From Caenorhabditis elegans (Eukaryota > Nematoda > Chromadorea > Rhabditida > Rhabditidae): DNA of 64,000 nucleotides. Under the pieces are notes generated by a model, which saw only the letters and a list, made by a program, of their open reading frames with translations, had not been told where the DNA came from and searched no databases. The translations under genes and the position numbers were made by a program. Shown here piece after piece: positions 45,279-56,000 of this stretch. The stretch lies in assembly GCF_000002985.6 (NCBI RefSeq), contig NC_003281.10:2232001-2296000 (forward strand), written 5' to 3'. Numbering within the stretch: position 1 is the first letter of the stretch; each line of letters begins with the position of its first letter.

Positions 45279-47223
45279 ATGACCCAAAAATTGATTTTTT
45301 CCTGCTTATTCCTTGTTATTTTATTGGAAATTGTAAAGGCTCATCCACATCCAATTGGATTTTATAGTAAAAATAATCCTATTAATAAACCGTTCAGGTG
45401 AGTTTTTATTATTTTTTTGATAAAAAGTTTAATTTTTTTTTAATTTTATTTATTTTATTCAAAATTTTTTTCGAGAATTTTCAAAAAATCATAAATTTTC
45501 CAATTTTTCAGTTTTTGAGTTGATTTTCTATTCGAAATGTGCTCAAAGTACTGAATTTTGAATAAAATATGCCTAATTTATATGTTTTACCATAACTACA
45601 GTACTATATGAATTTTCGTGGCGGGACCCAAATTTTAAAACTTTAAGGCCAAACAATTTTTTGCAAACATTTCAAAAAATCATAACTGGTTCAATTTTCA
45701 GTTTTTGAGTTTGTTTTTTACCCAAAATGAAGTATAGAATTTTTAATTATATGTGCTTGATACCTATGCTTTAAAAAAAACTACAGTACCTCATGTGTTT
45801 TCGCGGCGGGACCCAAAATTTAATTTTAAAGGTGGAGTAGCGTCAGTGGGGAAATTGCTTTAAAACATGCCTATGGGGTCACAATGACCGAATATCATAA
45901 TAAAAAAATTCAAAAAAATTTTCTAAATTTTATATGATTTTTTGAAAATTGAAAAAATCTCAGTTTTGCCTAATTCCTATTTGAATTACCGCCAATTGGA
46001 TTTGTTCGATGGAGCGCACTTGCACGTTTTTATATTTATTTATTTAATTTTTTGTTATTTTCCACCGATTTTTAATGTTTTCGGTGTATTTTTGCTTGGA
46101 TTTTAAAGAAAAAGTCAAAATAAATGCAAATTTTCGATTAAAAAACACGATTACAGGCGTAAAAATGAAAAAGTAACGCTTTTAAACGATCTCGAACCTG
46201 AATTAATTAATTTCACTGATTTACGCCTGTACGCTTGCTTTTTAATCGAAAATTTGCATTTATTTTTACTTTTTCTTCAAATTTCAGACAAAAATACACC
46301 GAAAACATTAAAAATCGGTGGAAAATAATAAAAAATAAAATAAATAAATTTAAAAACGTGCAAGTGCGCTCCATCGATAATGCAATTGGCGGAAATTCAA
46401 ATAGGAATTAGGCAAAAACTGAGATTTTTTCAATTTTCAAAAAATCATATAAAATTTAGAAAATTTTTTTGAATTTTTTTATCATGATATTTGGTCATTG
46501 TGGTACCATAGGCATGTTTTAAAGCAATTTCCCCACTGACGCTACTCCACCTTTAAGGCCAAAAATTTATTTTCGCGAAAATTTCAAAAAATAACTTTTT
46601 CAATTTTTTAGTTTTTGAGTTGATTTTTTACACAAATGTGACTGAAATAAGGTTCATTAGAATAAATTTACCACTGTTCAGAAAAGTTCGAAAACTACAG
46701 TACCCCATGAGTTTTCGCGGTGGGACCCTAATTTTACTTTTAAGGCCAAAAATTTATTTTCGCGAAAATTTCAACATATCATAACTTTTTCAATTTTCAA
46801 ATTTTCGAGTTGATTTTTCACTCTAATGTGAATAAAATATTGTTTAAGAAAAGTACTAAAACTACAGTACCCCATGAGTTTTCGCGGCGGGACCCAAAAT
46901 TTAATTTTAAGGCCGACATTTTTTTTTCGCAAAAATTTCAAAACGTTATAACTTTCTCAATTTTTCAGATTTTCAGTTGGTTTTTTACTCAAATGTGACT
47001 AAAATAGGGTTCATTAGAATGAATTTTTTATTTTTCAGAAAAGTTCAATAACTACAGTACCCCATGAGTTTTCGTGACAGGACCCTCATTTTTCCTATTT
47101 TTTTCCAGATGCGCTGACAATGCTATTAATTCAACAAACTGTGAGGAAATATTAATCAATAATTCAATACCTTCAAGTAATTTATTTTCAATGTTATTAT
47201 TGTTTTCATTGATCTGGGTGTAA
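45279..47223 (+). CDS. Small predicted secreted or GPI-anchored protein
   Basis: Exons are 45279-45397 and 47109-47223, in phase, 77 residues. The N-terminus is a clear signal peptide (KLIFSCLFLVILLEIVKA). The middle part is short with two Cys (RCADNAINSTNCEE) and N-glycosylation motifs NST and NNS. The C-terminus is hydrophobic to the end (LFSMLLLFSLIWV) directly before the stop, as in a GPI-attachment signal. The mature product would be only about 40 residues. The intron of 1.7 kb is filled by a TTAA palindrome and TACAGTACCCC-type repeats. I recognise no family. It could also be a single-pass membrane micropeptide. Confidence 0.65.
45430..47100. repeat. Repeats with ACTACAGTACCCCATGAGTT and GGCGGGACCC blocks
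   Basis: Outside the TTAA palindrome, the intron is built of about five imperfect copies of a block of about 130-170 bases. Each has 'cataactttttcaatttt', 'gttgattttttac', 'ctacagtaccccatgagttt' and 'tcgcggcgggacccaaa'. Confidence 0.75.
45826..46556. mobile_element. TTAA palindrome, copy 5
   Basis: It begins TTAAAGGTGGAGTAGCGTC and ends GACGCTACTCCACCTTTAA, 731 bases. Nearly identical in interior to copy 3 at 39178-39899. It lies in the intron of the small secreted gene. Confidence 0.9.
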
Positions 47224-47392
47224 ATAAAAACTTGATATTTTTTGATAATTTTGGGTCCCGCCACGAAAATTCCTGTATTTTTTTTTGTGATTTTTTTATT
47301 GGATTGAAATTCAATACTTTATAAACAAATTCAAAACAAGATTTTTGAAGAAAAAAAAATTAAACAAAAAATCAATAAAATGAATTTTTAAA

Positions 47393-47557
47393 TTATTTCA
47401 AAGAGTCCTTGATAGCTCCAAATGGTCCTTCTTCGGGGCTCCAAATGCCTCCAAAAATCTGATGAGGTGGGCGTGGAGGAGGAGGTGGAATTCCTATTAC
47501 AGTAGAGCATATTATAGAAAATATAGCAAAAATCTTGAAAAGTAGGGAAAAAATCAT
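47393..47557 (-). CDS. Small proline-rich secreted peptide
   Basis: A single exon of 54 residues. Residues 1-22 are a signal peptide (MIFSLLFKIFAIFSIICSTV, then IG). The mature peptide of about 32 residues starts IPPPPPRPPHQIFGGIW and ends GPFGAIKDSLK. It has no Cys and no dibasic processing site. It is convergent with the small gene ending at 47223, 170 bases away. I recognise no family. It could be an antimicrobial-type, neuropeptide-like or structural peptide, and these cannot be told apart from sequence. Confidence 0.6.
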   Translation of the reverse strand: MIFSLLFKIFAIFSIICSTVIGIPPPPPRPPHQIFGGIWSPEEGPFGAIKDSLK

Positions 47558-48920
47558 TTTTTTTTAAATTTTTTTCTACTTGCCGAGTTGAATTTTTATA
47601 TACTGGTGAGATGTCAACAATTTCAAGCCAAAAAAACCGGTTTTCAGTAGCCAGTTTGCTGAAAATGGGAGGTGGAAAAGACGAAAATAAATTGATCAAA
47701 ATTCAATTTAAGTACACATTTTGGGACATAAACTACAAAAAAGTAAATCCGGAAACGTAAAAAAATTTTTTTTTGAAAAATTTGGAAAAAAAATTTTTGG
47801 AACTTTTTTAAAAATTTTATAACTTTGTCAATTCTCAAGATTTTTGGCTCAAATTTGTTTTGAATAGTGCCCAAAATGTTTTCCTATACAATGTAATATT
47901 GTAGTTAACAAAAACCCGTAAAACTACAGTACCCCAATGCTTTTCGTGAGAAGACCCAAAAATTTTTTCGAAAAAATATTTGTTTTTCAAAACTTTATAA
48001 CTTTGTCAATTTTCAAGATTTTTGACTCAAATTTATTTTTATTAAAGCTCTAAATATTTTTCTATGAAATCTGACAATAAAATTTAAAACAATTTATAAA
48101 ACTACAGTACCACAACACTTTTCGTGGCGGGATCCAAAAATTTAACAAAAATTTTTTTTTGATTTTTTTTCAAAACTCCATAACTTTGTCAATTTTTAAG
48201 ATTTTGAGCTCAAATTTATTTTGAATAGCGCTCTAAATGATTTTCTTTAAAATCTAGTACAGTAATTCATAGCAACTCATAAAACTACAGTACCAAAAGA
48301 CTTTTTAAGGCGGGACCCAAAAAATTTTGAAAAAATTTTTTTTTCAATTTTTTCAAAACTCCATAACTTTGCCAATTTTCAAGATTCTGAGCCTAGATTA
48401 GTTTTAAATAGTACCCTCAATATTTTTCCATAAAATATAACATAGGAATTTACAAGAACCCGTAAAACTACAGTACCCCATAACTTTCCGTGTAGAGACC
48501 CAAAAAATTTTTGTTTTTTTTTTTGAAAAATTGGAAAAAAATTTTCAAAATTTTTTTTTTCAAACTTAAATTAATTTTACTGATTTTGTTGAAGTTTTTC
48601 GCTATATTAAAATTGATTTTAAAAAATCTGCACCCATTGCTTAGGTGCAAAATGTATCCCTCTACCCCTTTTCAGGTACACTAAGAATTCAGCGAATTCA
48701 GATTTGCCAAACATCAAAACAATGGAATTTTTCATTGTTTCTCACGTGTAGCAACTGATAAAAACTGATAAAAGATATCAAAATTGATCCTATGACGTCA
48801 TCATGTCTTATGACGAATTCCACCCCCCGCTGACTGTGAGAAAAGTATTTAAAAACTTGATTTTTCAAGTTTTTCCCTAAAAACTTTTTACACTTTCTCT
48901 ATGTAAAAGTTCAAAAAAAC
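47558..48920. repeat. Tandem blocks with ACTACAGTACCCC and GACCCAAAAA
   Basis: Between about 47790 and 48500, four to five imperfect blocks of about 170 bases repeat. Each has 'ataactttgtcaattttcaa', 'aaactacagtacccca' and 'ttttcgtggcgggacccaaa'. The remaining part to 48920 includes a TGACGTCA near 48795 and leads into the gene at 48921. No gene is supported inside. Confidence 0.75.
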
Positions 48921-49721
48921 ATGCGAAAAACTACAGTAACCTTATTATTTTTGATATTTTTTATTCAAATTTCTGAAATTCTGACTCTACCTATCAATTA
49001 TGGTGCATCGTTGAACTCTGTACACTCGGATGACCTGAGTGCTGAGGATTATCAAGTTTTGAGGAAAAATGAGACAAAAATTGAGTAAGTTCATTGATTT
49101 TTTGCTAATAGAAAGGTTTTTGAAATTTTGGAAAAATTAAAAAAAAAATTTTTTTGAAAAAAACTTGTTTAAAAATAATAATTCCGCCAAATTATCGATT
49201 TTTTTGGTCGAAATCTCAAGTTTTAAATGTTTTCTTTAATTTTATTGAATTCAGCGTCATTGATTACCCCTATCCCAAAATTTTGGGCCTTCTAGCTCAA
49301 TTTTCAAGAATTGGCTGAGTAGCGACCCATTGCGATACGGAGTTTGGTCAGTTTTAGTGCAAATGGCTAAAAATTTAGGATTCTGGGTTTCCAAGTATGG
49401 CAAATTTAATGATAATGTTAGTTTTTCAAAACTATGACTCCGTATCGCAGTTCTGAGTCGCTACTCAGCCAAATTTCAAAATTTTGAGATTTTGAGCTAG
49501 AGCTCTGAAAACCTATAGATAAGGGTAATCAATCACGCTGAATCCAAAAATAACTTCTAAAACCAAAAATTTTAATTTTTTCCAGAAGAATCCACAGAAT
49601 TCAGCAATTTTTCAAAGCGGAGCACCACGAATCCACGTGGCGAGACTCGATTTGCAGTGCATTCCACTCGTTTTCACTGTTCCCGCCAAACTGCTTTGCG
49701 GCTCCGCCAAACGACAAATAA
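48921..49721 (+). CDS. Small predicted secreted protein
   Basis: Exons are 48921-49084 and 49586-49721, in phase, 99 residues. The N-terminus is a signal peptide (TTVTLLFLIFFIQISEIL) followed by a mature part with one N-glycosylation motif (NET). The second exon encodes ERIHRIQQFFKAEH, then two Cys in a short C-terminal region (SICSAFHSFSLFPPNCFAA) ending PPNDK. Two Cys could form one disulfide. No family is recognised. The intron holds a palindrome with 'gctgagtagcgaccc' arms. A polyadenylation signal AATAAA occurs at about 49769. Confidence 0.65.
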
Positions 49722-50085
49722 ATCGATATTATTGATTTATGAAATGACATGATTTTTTTCTACGACGCACAATAAATTTTTGTGATTTTCTGATTTTTTT
49801 TGATTTTTTTTTGGGTCTCGTCACGAAAAGTTGTGGGGTACTGTAGTTTTTACCGGAATTTCTAAAATTTTTATTTTATCTTTTACGTGGGTAGTTTTCG
49901 CACATTTTAAGCCAAAAATGAACAAAATATCTCAAAAACTAAAAAAGTTACAAAATTTTTAAAAAATTGAATAAAAACGTAAAAACTCAAAAATTGCCAA
50001 AAAACATTCCACGTCGGGAACCACGTCGTTTGATTTTCGAAAGTCGATAAATCGATATTGAAAAATTTATTTCACAATATTCAAG
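49722..50085. other. Intergenic
   Basis: 3' region of the small secreted gene, then a GGGTCTCGTCACGAAAA/GGGGTACTGTAG block like those nearby. It includes the upstream region of the phosphatase-like gene. No other gene is seen. Confidence 0.5.
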
Positions 50086-53000
50086 ATGAAATTGTGGTCG
50101 ATTTTATTGGTGACCATATCGATTTTTGGCATCTGCCACGTGGAACCATATGAGCTAAGTAAGTACGGGGGTTTGACGCCAAGATACGGTTCGATTCTAC
50201 AAAATTATCGGATTTTTCGGGAAATTATCGATTTTCTTGAGAAATTATCGATTTTCTGGCGGAAATATCGATTTTCTTGCTAAATTATCGATTTTCTTGC
50301 GAAATTATCGATTTTTTCGCGAAATTATCGATTTTTTCGGGAAATATTGATTTTCGGGAAATTATCGATTTTCTGGCGAAATTACCGATTTTTCGCGAAA
50401 TATTGATTTTTTCGCGAAATATTGATTTTCGGGAAATTATCGATTTTTTCGCGAAATTATCGATTTTTCGCGGAATTATTGATTTTCTGGCGAAATTATC
50501 GATTTTCTTGCGAAAATATCGATTTTCTTGCGAAATTATCGATTTTTGGCGAAATTATTGATTTTCTTGCCAAATTATCGATTTTTCGCGAAATTATTGA
50601 TTTTCTTGCGAAATTATCGATTTTCTCACGTGTCGAAAAGTTGCCCTTATTTTTTATTTCTGTCAAGAATGCAATTTCAGGATTTAATATAGGAAGAGGC
50701 AGATTTTCTTGCGAAATTATCGATTTTTTCGCGAAATTATCGATTTTTTTCCCGAAATTATTGATTTTCCAGGAAATTATCGATTTTTAAAAAATTATCG
50801 ATTTTTAAAAAATTATCGATTTTTAAAAAATTATCGATTTTTAAAAAATTATCGATTTTTTGCGTAATTACTGATTTTCGATAAATTATCGATTTTTTCG
50901 CGAAATTATCGATTTTTGATATTTTCGATGAACACGTGGAGTTTGTTATTTATTTCTTTTTGAAAATGACGTGGAGAGGACGGTAAAAAAAAGCCACGTG
51001 GCCATTGCGATTGCGAAATTATCGATTTTTGATAATTTATCGATTATTCGCGAAATTATCGATTTTTCAACAAAAATTTATTGATTTTTTCCAGGTTTCG
51101 TCGATTGGCCTACACCCGCCCCGCCGACCTCAACAACTCCACCAGTGTAAGTCTATCCGTTGTCCCGTTAGTTTATCCCGATGACCGCTCTTTTTCAGAT
51201 CCTCAACCAAACCACCACCTGCTGAACAGTTTAATTCGCTGACCGACATTCTCGACCTAATTCCAATCGAAGTGTAAGTTGTGAAAATTTGACATCGATA
51301 ATTGCTCGGCGGCGAAAAATTGGTTTTTTTTTTTCGAAAAATCGATAATCTATGTTGATTTTATTGATTTTTTTGGTCGGATTTTTGAAGAAAAATCAAT
51401 AATTTTTATTGATTTTTTGTTCAAAAAATCGATAACTTGCGTCATTTCTTTTATCGAAAATCAGTAATTTCGCAAAAAAATCGATAATTTCGCAAGAAAA
51501 TCAATAATTTCGCAAGAAAATCGATAATTTCGCGAAAAAATCGATAATTTCGCAAGAAAATCGATAATTTCGCAAGAAAATCGATAATTTCGCAAGAAAA
51601 TCGATAATTTTGCAAGAAAATCGATAATTTTGCAAGAAAATCGATAATTTCGCGAAAAAAATCGATAATTTCGCGAAATTATCGATTTTCTTGCGAAAAA
51701 ATCAATAATTTCACGAAAAAGTCGATAATTTCGCGAAAAAAATCGATAATTTCGAAAGAAAATCGATAATTTCGCAAATTTTCTGTAATTTTTCAGCTGG
51801 CTTGTTGTACTTTTCCTGGAATCTGCGTTTGTTGGAGCATTTGGAGCATATTGCTACTGGAAAGTTCAACAATGGCGCGACGAGAAAATGGCAAGGGAAA
51901 AGGCTTGGGAAAGGCGTCTGGCACGAGTTTCTGAAGTTTCGGCTTCGAAAAATCGAAACGCTGGAGGTGTGGATCCTGCAAAAAGACCGAGAGAATCAGC
52001 CAAATGGCTGAAACATGTAAAGGAGGTGACGCTGAAACGGGGTGGAGTCGAGCTGCTGCCGATGGAGGATGTGATCGTGAAAAATAAAGAGGTAGAGATT
52101 TTTCCGAAAAAATTTGAAAATTTACGTGTCAAAAATCAAGGAAAAATCTTGAAAATGAACAAAGTTATGGGTTTTCGAAAAAAAAATTTTTTTTTGAAAA
52201 TTTTTTTTGTAAAAAAATTTGTTTTTTCAGAAATTCAAAAAGCCACAAAATGAGCTTCGAGAAAATGAAGTGTGGGTGGAAAGACAAACGGGCCCTGATA
52301 TTGATAAAGATTCGGACCCAAAGACGGAAAATGCATTGGATGAGCAGGATTATCAGCTGGAAGATGGATGGCACGGCAAGTCAGGTATGGTTTTAAAATC
52401 AGGTTTTAAGAAATTTTACTTTAAACATTGCAAGTTATTAAATTAAACATTAAACTCACAAAAAGATTGCGCTCATTTTAAGACTATATTCAATCGAATA
52501 TCTTTAAAATTCGCAGAGTTATGTAGTTTTGAAAATAAAATTTGAAAATTTGAAATTTTTTTTTAAATTTTTATTTTCTTGAAAGCTCGAGCTAACTTTC
52601 AATTCAAAACCGATTTGGCGTGAATTTTCAGATTTAGCACGCCTAGAGCTTTCAAATAACACCCATCATGACTAGGTTTCGCCTGTTTTGGGTCCCCAAG
52701 TTTTCAAAGTGGACGGAGCTTAGTCAATATGGGTGTTAAATGGAAAGTCTTGACACGCTGAATTAAAAAATGAGCAAAAAATTGTAAAAATTTTTTATGT
52801 TTTCCAAAAATCTCAAAAAAAAATTTTTTTTTTTTTAATTTTTTTCTAAATTTTTAGACTTTTTTTGCACCAACTGAGAAATAATTAACAAATTCAAAAT
52901 AATCACATTGAGACCTTTAAAATAAAACCCATCATGACTAGGTTCCGCACATTTTGGGTCCCGCCACGAAAATGCCGCCGGGAGTACTCTGGTTTTCGTG

Positions 53001-56000
53001 GTGGGACCCAAGAATTTGCAATTTTTAATCTGAAACGTTCAAATCGGTTTCGTAGAAAATTTTAAAAGTTTTTGAAACAAAAATTTTGAAAAAAAATTTT
53101 TTTTTCGAAATTAATTTTTTTTGGAAATTTTGAAATTTTGTTTTTTTTTCTACTTTCAAGCCAAACAGTCCAATTTTCATTCAAATTCAAAATTCCAATT
53201 ACAGTAACCTACAGTAACCTACACAAATTTCAGCTCTCAACATCACACGTAAAGAATTCAAAAAGCTGTTCACCAAAATGAGCTATAGCCCGTCGATGTG
53301 CTCTATCATACCGGGAAAAGAACGCGATCCGTCGAAAACTGTAATCGCAAATTGGTTCGAATGGTGTCAGCCAGAATTTGAAATTCCGATTGAGCTGACA
53401 GCGATGAGCGCAGGAAACCCCAAGCTTTGCAGGTGATTTTTCGGCAAAATTTTTTTTCGGCTGAGGAATTTAGAGTTTTTAATTCGAAAATTAGATTCAG
53501 CTGCTCATTAGCTTTCAAATGACACCCATCATGCGACCGCTTTGGGTCCCGCCACGAAACCCAACCTGGGGTACTGTAGTTTTCGTGGTGAGACCCAAAA
53601 TGGGCGGAAGTTAGGCATGATGGGGGTCATTTTGAAGGTCTCAACGTGCTAAATTCAAGTTTTTAGATAAAATTTAAAGAAAACAGATACTTTCTGAAAA
53701 TTTTGAAGTTCTAAAAAAAATTTAAAAAACTTTTTTTTTAATATTTTAATTTTTTGAGACCAATTTTATTAAACTTCCAAAATAAGAAAAATTCTACATT
53801 TTTTTTTTTTTGAAATTTATACATTTTTTGTGCGTCAAAGCCAGTTTTTGGGGGGGGGTCATTTGAAAGGGTATGACGTGATAAACTTAAATTATTGCAC
53901 AAATTAGTAGAAACCAAAAAACTCTTCAAAAAGTTGAAAAAAAAATTCTGCAAATTTTTTTATTATTTTTCAAATTTTTCAACGTTTTTTTTTCCAGAGA
54001 CCCAAAAGTTCAAGCATGGGATTCAACATCGTACTTAGTTGATGACACCCATTTCATCCATGCCTCAACCGTAACAGCCCCTGGAAAAGAGTATATTGGA
54101 AAAGCGATCATTTGTCAGGCGCCGTTTGACGATAAGGAGAAAGGACATCCGGATACACGGGAATCTTTTTGGCGAATGGTTTGGGACACGAGAGCTACTT
54201 ATGTGGTGATGTGCTGTCAGATTATGGAGAATGGAGTTCAGAAGTGTGGAAGATATTTTCCAGGTTAGACTTGAAAAACCCTATTTTCTTAGATCTTTCT
54301 TAACTCAAAAACTAGAAGAGCTATAAAAAAGTTGTTAACTGTAAAATTGTAGCCCGTATAATTTTACACATTTTGTTAGTTGAAAACTTTTTGATAGCTT
54401 TCAAACTGACGAAGTTATAAGAGTTTGAAACTGAGAACTCGACTTTTTTTCGAAAAATGATTGGCTCAGCCGGTAACAGGTGTGGTTGGTAGAAAATAGG
54501 CCGAAGGTTTGATCCCCGTAGAGGTCAATTTTGTTTTAACGATATTACACGTTTACTAGGTTTTGGAGTCATTGGCTTATCGGGAACAAGTATTTTTGCT
54601 GAAATTTCTAGTTTTTTAAAACAATTTTTTGATAAAAAATTGATTTTCACAACTTAAAACAATTTTTTACACGATTTGGTATACATTTTCGGAATCTCCA
54701 TGAAATTTCACACTGGAAACTTTTTTTTTTGAAATTTGGAAATTTCACCTTTGGCTCAGTCGGTAGCATGGATGACTGGCGTGAAATAGGTCCGAGGTTC
54801 GATCCCCGCAAATGACAAAATTTTTGTTTTTACGATATTGCAAGTATTCTATGCTTTGGGGTCATTGGCTCGTCTGGGAAATGTTTTTTTGCTGAAATTT
54901 CTAGTTTTTTCACAATTTTTCGATAAAAAGTTGATTTTCACAACTTAAAACAATTTTTTACTTGATTTGATGTACATTTTCGTGTTTTCCATAAAATTTC
55001 ACATCGGAATCCTTTTTTTTTTTGGAAAGTTTTAAAATTACTCTTTTGGCTCAGTCGGTAGCATGGATGACTGGTGTGAAATAGGTCCGGGGTTCGATCC
55101 CAGAAGATAGCAAAATTTTTTGTTTTTCACGATATTACATGTTTTCTAAGTTTTAGAGTCATTGGCTTGTCGGGAAATAGTCGTTTTTGCTGAAAATTCT
55201 AGTTTTTCACAAGTTTTCGATAAAAAAGTGGATTTTCACAACTTCAAACTAATTTTCACACGATTTTATGTAAATTTTCCGGTTTTCCATAAAATTTCAC
55301 ATCAGAATCTTTTTTTTTTGGAAAATTTAAAAATTTCACTTTTGGCTCAGTCGGTAACAGGTATGACTGGTGTGAAATAGGTCCGGGGTTCGATCCCCGC
55401 AGAGGTCAATATTTTTTGTTTTTACGATATTACACGTTTTCCATTTTTTGGAGCCATCGGCTTGTCTGGAAAATGGTTTTTTGCTGATATTTCTAGTTTT
55501 TTCAGAATTTTTCGAAAGAATTTCAATGATTTTTTAACACAATTCAACCGTTTTTTTTCTATAATTTCTTTTCAATTTCCAGATGAAACTGGCGCCACCG
55601 AAAACTATGGGTTTGCCGAGGTTCAGTTATTGGAGAAACATGAAATGCTCAACGGACATTTGCTGACTCGGAAAATCGAACTTACAAGCGGCACTTGGAA
55701 ACATTCAGATGATGATCCGCCGATCCGTACAATCACCCATTTTCAGTTTTTGAAATGGAAGGAAGGAGAGGGTTTGGAAGGTGAAATGAGTATGGACGCA
55801 TTCAACTATGTCAACCATCGGACCAGAAACAATTTGGTAAGAGATTTAAAAAAAACACTCAAAAAAACAAACCTAAATTTTTGAAAAAATTTTCAAAAAA
55901 AAATTTTTTTTTAAAGATTTTTTGGAAAAATTAAGAAATTTTGACAATTTTCTTGCTCATTTTTGCTTTCAGCGTGTTGAGACCTTTCATTTAAGTCCCA

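Noticed and set aside
50277-50790. Frames with repeating LSIFREIIDFLAKL
   Set aside because: They are the ATCGATTTTC minisatellite of intron 1 read as protein, with no start context or splice logic.
50190-51780. CRISPR-like array
   Set aside because: There are regular repeats, but the spacers are not unique and of fixed size. The organism is a eukaryote and the array is a minisatellite.
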